Below are positions 21,164-32,790 of a stretch of DNA of 64,000 bases, piece after piece. The stretch's first letter is position 1. Every line of letters begins with the position of its first letter. The stretch lies in NCBI GenBank assembly GCA_036924255.1, contig JAUPFN010000003.1:24090165-24154164 (forward strand), read 5' to 3'. The notes below the pieces were generated by a model. It made no database searches, was not told the DNA's origin, and saw only the letters and a list, made by a program, of their open reading frames with translations. This DNA comes from Apodemia mormo (taxonomy: Eukaryota > Arthropoda > Insecta > Lepidoptera > Riodinidae). The position numbers were made by a program, and so were the translations under genes.

Positions 21164-21418
21164 ATGTGTAACTGGGACATTTTATCGCGATTTTAGTATG
21201 ATACCCGATATCCATAGTAATATGTCAATGCGCGCGTAAGATACAGTATGTAACGTGTGCGTGGCGATATCTCGCCAGGCCAACAGCCTTTCTGATCTGC
21301 CGCAATAGATGTGTCACATCTATAAAACAATGCAAACAGTTTGTATATAAACATATAATAAAAGTGTAGAAAATTTGATAACAAAACAGTAAAAGGTAAA
21401 ACGTTGAGTGAAGGGATT

Positions 21419-21575
21419 TATTGCACATTGTCTTTATCCTATTGTGTCCCTTATTTCTATTAGCTCAGTGTTTACTGCTCACAGCTTACGACAGCCGTAA
21501 AATTCGTTGGGTAAAACTCATAACAAAATAATCCCCACATTTTATTGTACAGTGTGCTACAACGTACACATTTCC
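21419..21575. repeat. Repeat family D, copy 1
   Basis: It shares TTATTTCTATTAG, CAGCTTACGACAGCCGTAAA, CCCCACATTTTATTGTACAG and ACATTTCCCA, in order, with 23600-23825 and 24960-25175. Confidence 0.5.
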
Positions 21576-22055
21576 CAACCGTTTATTCCCGGAAATTATG
21601 AATAACACATCCAGAATTTAAAATTATTTTAATATTATGTTCTTTTTATTTTTCCTAAAAAATATATAAATAATCTGCTACTTGATCATGGCAGTTGCTT
21701 AACGCCCATGCCAAAAAAAAAAAATCTGCTTACGTGAAATAGGCTTGTTTTGACTAAGAATGAATCGGATATATTTTAGTTTCCTATAATTAATAATGTA
21801 CCATAATTATCGAAGATAACAAGATACTTAAATATTTATTTAAAAAATAAGGATTAATATTATTATTAGGACATAATTTTGGTATAAATAGACGCAAAGT
21901 CACGTGACAGTAAACGCAAATCTGGAAGTGTTACGTCACGCCATAGTAAGACGTCATCATATTTTTTGAAATTTTTATAGAAATCCCAGAGTATGTAATG
22001 TATGTGCATCATTCAAAATGCCATGACAGTACAGAGCGTTTTTGCGGTAAATTTA
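21576..22055. other. AT-rich gene-free stretch
   Basis: Nothing recognised. Confidence 0.45.
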
Positions 22056-22738
22056 AATTTTAATACGCGAAAAGTTTAACATGAATGTACGATATAACAA
22101 AATGCTTAGTTTTTTGGTTTATTTACATGATAAGGTAAAGTATTAAACAGTTTTTCAAAGAAAATAAGGTTTGGACATCTTATGCGTGTCTTTTGAAATG
22201 ATATACGAGATCAACTGAAATTAGTTCCTACATTTTTTAATTTAATTAAATAAAGTATATCGCTAGGAATAATTATAAAAGAAATATTAAGACTTTAATT
22301 TTACTGACTTCCTGTTAGCGTTGTACAAAACTTCAATTTCGTTTAAATATCAATAAGTGTATATATCATTATCTTCATTAAAACACACGACGATAACGAC
22401 ATCCTTGTTTGGAAGTCTTCTGGCAAAAGCATAGTGTGTTTGGTTAGCTATTGGATATGTCAATCTTTGAGTACCTGTTAAACCGACTCAAAGGTATCAG
22501 TGCTTACTCTAATAAACTTTGTTCCAGAGATAAGGAAATTATATTTGGTCTATGGTTGTAGTCATATTATACAAAGGCAAAATAGTTCATTATAAAATAT
22601 AAATTATAATAAAGATGTCCAAAGCTTATTTTCTTTGAAAAACTGTTTAATACTTTACCTTATCATGTAAATAAATCAAAAAACTAAGCATTTTTTTATA
22701 TCGTACATTCATGTTAAACTTTTCGCGTATTAAAATAT
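22056..22738. mobile_element. 683-bp element with ~125-bp terminal inverted repeats
   Basis: The arms 22056-22181 and 22612-22738 are inverted copies with only a handful of differences. They start TTTTAATACGCGAAAAGTTT. The 430-bp centre has no coding frame. Target duplication is unclear because the flanks are AT-rich. High arm identity suggests recent origin or arm homogenisation. Confidence 0.82.
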
Positions 22739-22885
22739 AAAATATAAAATACATGAACTTACTAAAACACTATTGTTTCATTAAAAAATAGAGTGCATTT
22801 TATAAAAGCTAATTGGATATTGATAACGTAGTTCTCTTACTAGTCTGTGGAAATTAATTAGTGATTCATATAAATTGTAAAAGCT

Positions 22886-23160
22886 TTGGAAAAAAAATTG
22901 ACGCCGCACATATGAGCAAACGCTTCTATCATTGTCAATATTTTCATAGATTTGTAGACATATTTAATTGTTCAAAAATAAGCCATTTTGTACTATTTTA
23001 TCTTACCGAATGAGATGACAAGGTATAAAAATTACCCTTGGAGAGATTTTTTCATCGGTAAGTAGTTATATTACTCTATACTATTTCTGTAAGTGAATGC
23101 AAGTTACGCTGACAAACTAAGAAATTGCCTTGAACGTCGTATCCATTTAATCCGTGAGTA
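22886..23160. repeat. Repeat family F, copy 1
   Basis: From CATATGAGCAAACGCTTCTA through CCGAATGAGATGACAAGGTA and TTTTTCATCGGTAAGTA to TATCCATTTAATCCGTG it parallels 27895-28145. Confidence 0.65.
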
Positions 23161-23257
23161 AATCTGTCTGACATTTGTTTCGCACAATTTATGATGTAGT
23201 TTATACGTAATAGGAGCAATATTTACATAGAATACATAATACATTCTGGGCTTGTTC

Positions 23258-23490
23258 ACTGGACAAATTACACAAATTAATCTTACCTCATAAAGTAAAC
23301 ATATTATTTGTTGCGATATGTGTGTTAGCCAACAATACTTATATATAGAAATACATATATAAATACTAAAATATTTTTAATAAACACCCAAACCCAGAAA
23401 TAAAAAAGTTTATGCTCATCACAAAAATACTTGTCTCCGTCGTGTGCGTAATCGGAGTCGCTAACCACTCGACCAACGTAGCAGACGAAT
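23258..23490 (-). mobile_element. tRNA-derived SINE, diverged
   Basis: Minus orientation: 3' part near GGACAAATTACACAAATTAA, body ATAAACACCCAAACCCAGAA, head GTCGCTAACCACTCGACCAA. The B box is damaged (CTTGTCTCCGTCGTG region). Confidence 0.75.
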
Positions 23491-23599
23491 AAATAAACAA
23501 TAAACTTTCCCTAAGTTGCCTTGCGTTGTCATGTAATATAATTTTCTTCAAAAGTAAATAATGTAAGGATATACGAAAAGGAATTTATTGTTAACAGTG

Positions 23600-23825
23600 T
23601 TTATTGAACATTATGTACATATTATCTATATTCATTGCATTCTATTTGTATCTCACGATAGCGGGGAAACTCGTCAGGGAAGCTCGTAGCGAAACAATAC
23701 CCACAATGTATTTACTACTGAGCTATGATGTTTACAATACATTTCCCAGTCGACCTTTTAGGAGATTGAAAAAGACTTATTTAAAATTTGTAAGAACAAT
23801 CGTGTTTAGTTACATTTTCTTGTTT
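23600..23825. repeat. Repeat family D, copy 2
   Basis: It matches 24960-25175 (TATCTCACGATAGCGGGGAA versus TAGCTCACGACATCGGTCAA, and onward to TTAAAATTTGTAAG). A 96-codon frame at 23604-23894 runs through it and into LINE sequence. The related copies do not keep that frame, so I do not call a gene. Confidence 0.55.
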
Positions 23826-24670
23826 CTTTTATGGAACTGGGGGCAAACGTGTAGGAGGCTTACGTATGGTAAGCAAATCACTACCACCAATTGACAACTA
23901 TACTACCAGAAGTCTTGCAGTTTTGTTGCCGGTCTTTTAAGAATGAATATTGAATAAGTTCTTTTCTTAAACGCCCCTAAGCTGTTATCCGTTCGGAAAT
24001 ACCTCAGCTAATAATTGGTTCTACAGATAGCAGTATGGGGTTAAAAAAGTGCTTCGAGAATCGCACAGTTGTGAATTTTCAAACATCGAGATGATGTGAA
24101 TGAAATTTTTAATTTTGTCGCGATTTTCGATGATAAATGGTTCACCAGAACACTTCCTATTATACCGATAAACGATGTAGAGCAATATCAAATCTCTACA
24201 TTACGCAAAAATAATTAAGCCAATTCATAATCGAGATAGTTCTGTAGTCAACATTCCATGCCGCATTAATTGAAGCGCGATAAGAAGGAAGGAGCTGGTA
24301 ATGAAACGCTCCCGTCCATAAATGAGAGCAATACTTCATATGAGGCTGGATTTGCGCTTTATCAAGCTACAGGCGATGGGCCGAGGTGAAGTACTGCCTG
24401 GCTCTACTGAGAAAACCCAACTTTAACTTTTTACTTTTTTCAAAGTGACATCGCGCAATTCGTCGACTCCAACTATTGCAGTAGTGGCCGAGGCTATCAG
24501 GAAAGTATTTTTAAAACCGGGAAATACGACAAAGGGTGATTTTTAAACGGAAAACGCAAAACTTGTGTCTTGCTGGGGTTAGACTGGACCAAATTTAGTC
24601 GACCACACACCAAAACTATGTTAAGTTGTTCTTCGATTTCTTACAGTTTGTTTCGGTACTCGTTGTTAAA
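23826..24670 (-). pseudogene. Old LINE 3' end (third copy of the 54-kb LINE)
   Basis: Minus orientation. The tail begins at GGGGGCAAACGTGTAGG, and the ORF region matches the copies at 52960 and 54831 (AACATCGAGATGATGTGAAT, GATGGGCCGAGGTGAAGTAC, ACGACAAAGGGTGATTTTT). Numerous stops and indels make it the most decayed of the four copies. It corresponds to the C-terminal half of the ORF only. Confidence 0.7.
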
Positions 24671-24959
24671 ATTTGCTGCAAATACAAAAATACGCTAGTA
24701 ATAGGTTTAAGCAATAAAATAACCACAATGATATCAACTATGAAGCTTTGAGAGGAAGAGTATGTGGTTGCCAACTTTAATAGTGCGTTTAGTTATTTGA
24801 ATTTGCATATAATTTACTCAAAATATTGAAAAAAAATTATATAAGCGTTTTTTTCACACAACGCAACTGTTCGGCACAGGCTAAAGTATTACCAAGCACA
24901 TGTATATATATAAGAATGTAAGGGCAAAACGTAGAAAGTTTTGCCGCCTACGAATTTTA

Positions 24960-25175
24960 GCAAACATTGTGTCCTTATTTCTATTCATTATATTCCATTC
25001 GTAGCTCACGACATCGGTCAAACTAGTTGGAAAAGGAAAAGCTCGTAGCGTAATAGCCACAATGTAACCACTAGTAAACTACGATGCTTACAAAACATTT
25101 CCAAGACGACCTTCTAGGAAATTGAAAACTACTCATTTAAAATCTGTAAGGAAATGTCGATTAGTTTCTTTTTAT
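24960..25175. repeat. Repeat family D, copy 3
   Basis: See copy 2. It contains CGTAGCGTAATAGCCACAAT and AACATTTCCAAGACGACCTT. Confidence 0.55.
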
Positions 25176-25923
25176 AAAATCTGTTGGAAATATAGTTTGC
25201 ATAAAACACCTACTGTTAGAATAAAGCACAAAATTGACAACATTTCATTTTTTAATACCCTTATATTATATTTTTAACTGAAACTAGATTGAAAAATTGA
25301 AAGGCCGCTCGCAAAAATTGCAAAAGTTATTTACAATTAAGTGAAAAAAGGGTCGGGGGGGGGGGGGAATATTTTGAAAAGTATTTGAGATTTTTTAAAT
25401 TTGAAAAAAGATTCAAAGGAGGAGGAAATTTCCCAAAATAAATGTCCCTACTTTCGGAGCTGTAGGATAAATATTTGTAATTTTCCTAAAGGGTTGAAAA
25501 TACGCCCGAAAATGGATACTCCGGCTTGCGCAAGCCACGTCCACTTTGGACTTTTAATGAATAAATATTATGTTAACTTATTAAATATGAAAATAAAGAA
25601 GTAAAAAAACTGATGTGCCTACAAGATACAATAATCCGTCGGCAAATCTTTTTTATCGCGATTTTTCATTTAGTTATCCAATAATTAGCATATCCAACAA
25701 TTTTTATAGTACCAATGTTAACATTCTGGATTTTTTCCCTTTCATGGAGCTATTTGATAAAAGCTTTAAAATAGATTCCCGTTAAAAAAATAAAAAAATT
25801 GTTAATTTTCACTTTGTTATTAACAATTTACTGAGATAAAAAATTATGAAGCGCGATTAAACGTATTTTTTTCATACTATTACTATTGTTTCGTTTTTTA
25901 ATGATCAAAATCTCTCTATTTTA
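25176..25923. other. Gene-free stretch with poly(G) tract
   Basis: A run of about 14 G lies at 25355-25368. The 67-codon frame at 25401 has no recognisable domain. Confidence 0.45.
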
Positions 25924-26205
25924 ACCGCCACGTTGGTCGAGAGGTTAGCGACCCTGACTACGCAATCTACGGGGCTCGGGTTCGATCCCCGACGGGGACA
26001 AGCATTTATGTGATGAGCATAAATGTTTGTATTTCCGAGTTTGAGTGTTTATTATGCATATAAAAGTATTTATATATGTATTTCTATGTATTAGTATCGT
26101 TGACTAGCACCCATAACACAAGCAAATAGTTTGCTTACTTTGGGGTTAGATCAATAAGTGTAATTTGTCCCATGAATATTTATTATTATTATTATCTAAA
26201 AATGA
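25924..26205 (+). mobile_element. tRNA-derived SINE, full copy
   Basis: A box GTTGGTCGAGAGGTTAGCGA and B box GGTTCGATCCC, with the same body as the copy at 16999, ending near GTCCCATGAATATTTATTAT. Confidence 0.9.
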
Positions 26206-26324
26206 TTTTTAATCATTTTTATCTCCTATTGTTTAAAAAATTATTATAAACAAATGCATTGTTTATAACGTAATTAAAATTTTTGTTTATCTACACACGA
26301 AGCGGGAAGTTAAAAAACAAAACT

Positions 26325-26628
26325 AGCCCGTGATGGTTCGGGCTCCTTTGAAGAATAGACCATCCGCCATTTTGCCAAGCAATTCGAAACAGGCGAATGA
26401 TTGGCTAAACTTGTCACTACTATCGCGGATCCTAGGTGGTAGAGTTCTGCAACGTCTCGCCCGGATATGGTACCACCGCCTTACCTATTCCTGCTGTAAT
26501 AACGTCAGGACTTGCCACTGTCGTGTTTCGATTTGGAGGGCAATGTGGCATTACCGTCTCGTCATACGGATATCATCTTTGGTGTCTATAGGCGATACTC
26601 GTTTCTTTCAATATTGATCGCTTGCACC
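26325..26628 (+). mobile_element. Family A repeat, 3' end replaced by MITE-B
   Basis: The 5' end is present (GCCCGTGATGGTTCGGGCTC). It runs through GTCTATAGGCGATACTCGTT and is then joined to the MITE-B terminus at 26628. Confidence 0.82.
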
Positions 26629-26890
26629 CATTGATATAAAAAACCCAAGACGCACATTCAGTGTCTCAAAACCCCAAAAAATGAGCGCACAATTTAAAAT
26701 TGTTGTAAAGTGTTGTTGGCCGCGACACCGTCAATTTTATTATTTTTTGTACATTGCTTTGTAAAAACTACTATATATACCTTGCACTTAAAGTTGGATA
26801 TGCAAAAATATATGTTTTTGCCATATCTATAACTACTTTTGTGAAATTAGGGGTAGTTTTGAGTGTCAATTTTGTTCGGGACTATTCTAA
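26628..26890 (+). mobile_element. MITE-B, copy 1, right end lost
   Basis: It starts CATTGATATAAAAAACCCAA and parallels 60549-60846 (AATGAGCGCACAATTTAAAA, GTTGGATATGCAAAAAT, TAGTTTTGAGTGTCAATTTT). The right inverted repeat is missing. Confidence 0.72.
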
Positions 26891-27170
26891 TATAAGTTCT
26901 ATTTAACTTTTGCGTTTCATTCTATACATCTATAAACTGTCTTTATGAAAATTAAAAAGAAATAAACTAGTATTCAAAATGTTCCTTTGAAAATCTCGCC
27001 TTTTAAAGTTTTAAACTCATTATTACTACGAGTATGTTTAATAACTTGCTGCCTCTCGCAGAGAACAATGTAGATGATGTAATTTGGAAAGGTTAACATT
27101 GTTATTTTTTAGAGTTGATTCGCTTTCCAATTATACTGTTTTTAAACATTATTTTACTATTAGTTAAAAC

Positions 27171-27511
27171 CCCCGTGTTGGTCCCGGACTCCTTTGAAGA
27201 ATAGTCTAACTGCTGATCTGCCAGGTAGGTTGTAAAAGGCGACCGATTAGCTATGCGAGTCACTACCATCGTGGCTACTAGATGGTAGACTTCTGCATTG
27301 TCTCGCCCGGATCTGTTACCATCACCTTATCTTTTCCTGCCGTAATGGCGTTAGTGCTTGTCGCTGTCGTGTTCCGGTTTGGAGAGTAAGGTAGCCGGTA
27401 AATTAATGCATATGGCATTAGACCTCGCCACAAGATAGCAAAGCACCATTAACATCTTTGGTATCTATAGGCGTTGGTTTACTCTTTCCATCAGAAGACT
27501 CATCTGCTTAT
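27171..27511 (+). mobile_element. Family A repeat, nearly full length
   Basis: It runs from CCCCGTGTTGGTCCCGGACT to CATCAGAAGACTCATCTGCT. The terminal GTTTGCTATC is lost. Confidence 0.9.
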
Positions 27512-27894
27512 AAAACAGTTATAATGCAGTTTTTATTTTATTAAAGACAACTTTTTCTTATCTGTGAAGGAAAATAAATAAAATTGAAATGGGTGTCATC
27601 AAGCCGTCAGGTACATTGAATTGAATGCTGTTAGTGTTGGCATACCACGATTTATCGATTTGTCCGGCTAGCGAGATTGATGTTAAGCTTACAACGCTTG
27701 ATATCGTCGACACTTGGTAAAACTCCATGTTCACTTTGTAATCAAAACCAGAGTGTTGGAAACGCTATCCATTTCATCCACATGATGTTTTGGGAATATT
27801 TTTAAACCGAACATACAAAAATTAACTGAAAACCTTCAATAGTTTAGACCACAGATTACATGAATACAAATACACACGCCATTAGAAAGGAAAC
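27512..27894. other. Unassigned stretch
   Basis: Less AT-rich than its neighbours, but no coding frame or known repeat. Confidence 0.4.
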
Positions 27895-28145
27895 GTGTCG
27901 CCGCGCATATGAGCAAACGCTCTTATCACTCAAAAATGTCTTACATTTGTAGATATATTATAACTTGAAAAAATAGAAATAAATCATCTTGTACTGTTTT
28001 ATTGTATCGAATGAGATTGCAAGGTTTAAAAATGACTTTTGAAGTGATTTTATTTCATCGGTAAGTGAACTTTTGTGTGTAAATTCAAGCTACACTGGCA
28101 AAGTAAGAAATTGTCTTGAAAGATTTATCCATTGAATCCGTGGTT
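27895..28145. repeat. Repeat family F, copy 2
   Basis: Parallels 22886-23160 along its length. The shared first words are GCATATGAGCAAACGCT. Confidence 0.65.
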
Positions 28146-28425
28146 TAGACAGAGGGAAATTTTTCAGATTTCATATTTTTTACACACATTTTATATACTA
28201 TTTATTAAACGTAGCGTTACAACTTTTATTTCATTTATTTGGCAATACCTGTGTTTCCTGCTAAACATTATAATTTGTTAACTTTATTATTTTACTAGCT
28301 ATGATGCCCGGCTTCGCTCAGGAGTTGATATGAGATTACGTGGTAGTTGAAATATAACAAATGTAATTTAAGACTTTATTGAAATTGGAATTTTTTACAG
28401 TTTTTTTTGGAACAGACATTAATTC
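28146..28425. other. AT-rich, with a Helitron-like terminus
   Basis: ACTAGCTATGATGCCCGGCT at 28297 looks like a reverse-complemented Helitron 3' end. The rest is unrecognised. Confidence 0.4.
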
Positions 28426-30400
28426 GATTGTTAAGTCAACAACCTAATCGATTTAAATTTATAGAGTACGGTGGTATCATATTAATTGTAAGAGAGAGAT
28501 AGCGGCAAAGTTGACGGATGGAAGAGAGACAAGTGTACATCAAAATTACACAATTTTTTTTTAAATTTTTTATTTTTACAAGCAAAAATTTTGAAATTTA
28601 CCTTATTTTAGAATATTTTTTTTTTTACCACCAACTTTTGGACACTATTAAGAATAAGAATAAGAAATGATTTATTAATGGACATTTACCATACAAAAAC
28701 AAAAAAGAAACAAATCGAAGCTTATGGTAAAAAAAGAAACTGAAGGAACATTAATGTTTAATTAACAGACATTTTTGTGGTTGATAACTATGTGCCAGGT
28801 GCTATTTTATATAAATAAAAATAAGTAATTTTTAAACCATTTTAGAATATCTGTATTTTTGATATTATTTTAATGAGAAGTAAATGAATACAAAATTAAT
28901 TTGCCAGATATTAATTCGGTTGTTAAGTCAACAACCTAATCGATTTAAATTTATAGAGTACGGTGGTATTATGTTAATTGTAAGAGAGAGATAGTGGCTA
29001 AGTTGACGGAGGGAAGAGAGACAAGTGGACATCAAAATTATTAAAAAAAATTTTTAATTTTTTTCGAGCAAAAATTTTGAAATTTACATTATTTTAGAAT
29101 GATTTTTTTCTTTACCATCAACTTTTGGACACTATTAAGAATAAGAATAAGAAATTATTTATTAATGGACATTTACCATACATAAACAAAAAAAGAAACA
29201 AATCGAAGCTTATGCTAAAAAAAACTGAAGGAACATTAATGATTAATTACCAGACATTTTTGTGGTTGATAACTATGTGCCAGATGCTATTTTATATAAA
29301 TAAAAATAAATAAATTTTAAACCACTTTACAAAATCTGTAATTTTGAAATTATTTTAATAAGAAGTAAATGAATACAAAATTAATTTGCCAGACTTTAAT
29401 TCAGTTGTTTAGTCAACAACCTGATCGATCTAAAGTTATAGGGTACGGTGGTATTATGTTAGTTGTTAGAGAGAGATAGTGGCAAAGTTGACGGACAGAA
29501 GAAAAATAAAACTACATCAAATATACAAAAAAATGTCTTATTTTTTGTCTTTACAAGCAAAAATTTTGAATTTTACATTATTTTAAAATGATTTTTTCCT
29601 TACTATTAACTTTTGGACACGATTAGTAACATTTATTTATCTCTCTTCCGTCCGTCAACTTTTCCGCTATCTCTTTTTAACAATTAACATAATACCACCA
29701 TATTCTATAATTTTAAATCGATCAGTTTGTTGACTTAACAACCGATTAACGTCTGGCAAATTAATTTTGCATTCATTTACTTCTCATTAAAATAATATCA
29801 AAATTATAGGCATTCTAAATTCGTTTAAAATTTATTTATTTTTATTTATATAAAACAGCGTCTGGCATATAGTTCAACCACAAAAATGTCTGTTAATTAG
29901 ACCTTAATGTTCCAAATAGTGTCCAAAATTTGATGGCAAGGAAAAAATCATTCTAAAATAATGCTAAATTAAAATTTTTTGTTTATAAAGATAAAAAATA
30001 AGAATATATTTTTTTTGAATAATGTTGATGTAATCTTGCCTCACTTCCGTCCGTCAACTTTGCCGCTATATCTGTCTAACAACTAACATAATATAACTTA
30101 AAATCCATCAGGTTGTTGACTTAACAACCGATTTAATGTCTGACAAATTAATTATGTTTTCATTTACTTCTTATTAAAATAATATCAAAATTACAGACAT
30201 TCTAAAATGGTTTAAAATTTATTTATGTGCCAGACGCTATTTTATTGATATAAAATAGCGTCTGGCACATAGTTATCAACCACAAAAATGTCTGTTAATT
30301 AGACAATAATGTTCCTAATAGTATTTAAAAATTGATGGTAAGGAAAAAATCATTCTAAAATAATGCAATAATCAAAATGTTTACCTATCAAGGAATGCTG
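28426..30400. repeat. Head-to-head array of ~486-bp units
   Basis: The landmark GTTGTTAAGTCAACAACCT recurs at about 28428, 28919 and 29404 on plus (spacing about 490 and 485) and inverted near 29720 and 30110. Orientation flips near 29635. Each unit holds a CGGTGGTAT ... GAGAGAGATAG ... GTTGACGGA block, CAACTTTTGGACACTATTAA and GTTGATAACTATGTGCCAG. The short plus-strand frame in the second unit is not conserved between units. No protein-coding content. Class unknown. Confidence 0.85.
30224..30271. repeat. Perfect 21-bp hairpin
   Basis: The arms 30224-30244 and 30251-30271 (core GTGCCAGACGCTATTTTA) pair exactly around a 6-nt loop. It lies inside the inverted half of the array and arises from a local inverted duplication of the unit's GTGCCAG motif. 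Confidence 0.92.
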
Positions 30401-30799
30401 CGCAGAAATGAACGGAACGTTTGTCAACAGTCAGATGGCTCGCACTCTACTCGAGAGAGCAGTGCAAATGACATATTAAAGAATCAGCTTTTCTAAAATT
30501 CTTTGTTTTTTTGTGCTTTAATATAAATATTATTACGGTCGAATTTCAACCATCGGACGATAGCTAGTTAAAATTATTCGTTTTATTATTTGTTTTATTA
30601 GAGAGAATACGCAGAAACTAATTAAGAAGACATGAAAGGTAAATTTATCTATAAAATAACAAGCCTCACCAACCTATTTAAATTTACCAAGTGAAGATTA
30701 TAAAGCAAATCTTTAACGTACAAATAATTAATTAATATCATAGGTATTATATGTGAAATTAATTATATACAAAATGTAATATCGATATGCGTCCCTTTT
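30401..30799. other. Spacer, nothing recognised
   Basis: Contains a small CTCGAGAG palindrome-like motif near 30450. No gene. Confidence 0.4.
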
Positions 30800-30801
30800 T
30801 A

Positions 30802-31467
30802 GGGTTCCAAAGTAAATTAGGAAACCTTATATTTTGCTATGTTCATTGGTCATCCGTCCATCCGTCCGTCCGTTTGTCTGCAGTCTAGCTCGGAAATCCT
30901 TATTACTTAGAAACTGTAATTTAGCGTGAATATACACGGTACGGCACTAAAGTGGCAACATAAAATGTTGAAAAATATATAATTTTTTAGGGTTACTCCT
31001 CTACATGTGAAGTGAGGATGTTAATTTTTTTCTTGTTTACCCTATATTGTGGGATAAACAAAAAAAACCCACCCCATAGTGTGTAAGATAGGTTTTCAAA
31101 AAAATTTGTACGGTTGTGAAAACAATTTTTCGATTAAGGGATTCGTTTGTGAAATATTAAGTTTTCAAGTGCTACTTTTCTATAGAACCAAGTGTTCTCT
31201 ACCTCTGTCAGCTAAACGGTTGGTTTTGGGGGTGGAAAAAATTCACGGTACTAGTAAATATGTATAATGAAGTTAAAAGGAAAACTATCATGGCTAAGAA
31301 GGCTTTACAAGTTTTGAATAATAGTTAAATTATAAAATTTACTTGGTTTGAAGTTTTTATAGGCGGTGAATCTGTGGTGCGGATATATCCATCATTGACT
31401 TTAAATAAGTTAAATGGTCATAGTATGAAACCAAAAAAAGCCATTTAGATGGGCAACTTCGGAACCC
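30802..31467 (+). mobile_element. Mariner-like non-autonomous element, copy 2
   Basis: The ends GGGTTCCAAAGT and ACTTCGGAACCC are inverted repeats, flanked by TA on both sides (30800-30801 and 31468-31469). That fits Tc1/mariner target choice. It contains a CCGTCCATCCGTCCGTCCGT run. The frame at 31079 has no transposase motif. Confidence 0.65.
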
Positions 31468-31532
31468 TAAATTGCGCGTGGCCCGACACGTTACCAATTT
31501 TATTTTTTTAGAATAGTGTTAATCCGTGTTAC

Positions 31533-31840
31533 CTGGTCGTAGTCTGGGCCCCCTTTGAAGAATAAACTGTGTCATTCTGTCAGGCAGTTTTTAAAAGGCT
31601 ATACAAGTCACTTCCATCGTCATTATTATGTGGTAGAGTTTTGCAATGTCTAACCGGGGTAGTACCACCACTTTACCTATTCCTGCTGCAATAAAGTTAA
31701 TGCGTATTACTGTCATATTCCAGTTTGGAGGGTAAGGTAGCCGGTAAATAGTTATTTCATTTTTGGTGTCTATATTCGATTGTTGTCTTGTTTCATCAAA
31801 AGAGCCATCTGCTTGTTTGCTATTTTATGACATAAAAAGA
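31533..31840 (+). mobile_element. Family A repeat, diverged
   Basis: From GTCTGGGCCCCCTTTGAAGA to TGCTTGTTTGCTATTTTATG and an A-rich tail, with a deletion around the GCATGTGGCATTAG region. Confidence 0.82.
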
Positions 31841-31841
31841 T

Positions 31842-32150
31842 CATCTGCCCTACTGCTAGACATCTCGTAAAATACGAGAGAAGGCTTCTACATAGTGAGA
31901 AGGCTCCTATATAGTAGAGTTCTACGGCTCAATTTGATTTGGTTCCTTTACCGCTTTACCTAGTTCTGTCGTAATGGCGTCGGTGATGTTCAAGTTTGAA
32001 GGGTAGCCGCTTAACTTATGGATGTGCCATTCCAATACGTCACACAGATACTAACGCACCATTAACATTTTTGGTATTTGTAGACGATGGTAATCTTTTC
32101 CCACCAAGACAAACTATTCAGCCTATTTGTTATTATATGGAATAACAAAA
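31842..32150 (+). mobile_element. Family A repeat, old copy in tandem
   Basis: Begins at once after the tail of the previous copy. Shares CTTTACCTAGTTCTGTCG, AACGCACCATTAACATTTTT and GTAGACGATGG. Confidence 0.7.
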
Positions 32151-32526
32151 TAAAAATTCTTTACGGGAAATAATTAAATACCAATATTTTTTGTGCTTCT
32201 GGGAAGAAAAATGTTCCGTATTTTCTAAAGAGATTTCTAGAACCTCTCTTTACATACAAAACAATATTCATATAAAATGAGATATATTATATTTTTGGTA
32301 TTTGTGTTAATTGATTTTCATTATTCTACTAATATTATCAATGTGAAAGTAAGTATTTTTGAATGTATAAGTGTTGGACGTTTCTTAATAACACAAAAAC
32401 AACTGAATGGAATTAGCTGAAATTTGGAATCCAGATTGTCCGATTAGTTCCTCTGAGTTCCTGAGTTTGCACTTACTATTGCATCTATGTATATATATCA
32501 TAATAATACATATATATCATAATAAT
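32151..32526. other. AT-rich spacer
   Basis: No gene. Confidence 0.4.
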
Positions 32527-32790
32527 AATAAATACCACAGGACAAATTATACGAATTGATCTGACTCCAAAGTAAGCAAATTATATGCTTATAGTATGGG
32601 CGTCAGTCAACGATATTAACACATAGAAATACATATATAAATACTCTGATATATTTAATAAACACCCAAACCGAGAAATACAAACATCTGTGCTCATCAC
32701 ACAAATGCCTATCCCTGCCGGGAATCGAACCCGGACCCCATTGATTGCGTAGTCAGGGTCGCTAACCACTCGACCAAAGGGGCGGCAATA
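32527..32790 (-). mobile_element. tRNA-derived SINE, full copy
   Basis: Minus orientation: 3' end GACAAATTATACGAATTGAT, B box GGGAATCGAACCC (inverted), head GGTCGCTAACCACTCGACCA. The 80-codon minus-strand frame here is the SINE read through and is not a gene. Confidence 0.9.

Noticed and set aside
23604..23894. 96-codon frame with a hydrophobic N-terminus, possibly a small secreted protein
   Set aside because: It crosses from repeat family D into LINE sequence, and the related copies at 21419 and 24960 do not preserve the frame. Kept only as a finding about the repeat family.
30224..30271. CRISPR-like or bacterial terminator hairpin
   Set aside because: The window is eukaryotic, and the hairpin is explained by an inverted duplication within the repeat array. 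No spaced repeats of CRISPR type occur anywhere.
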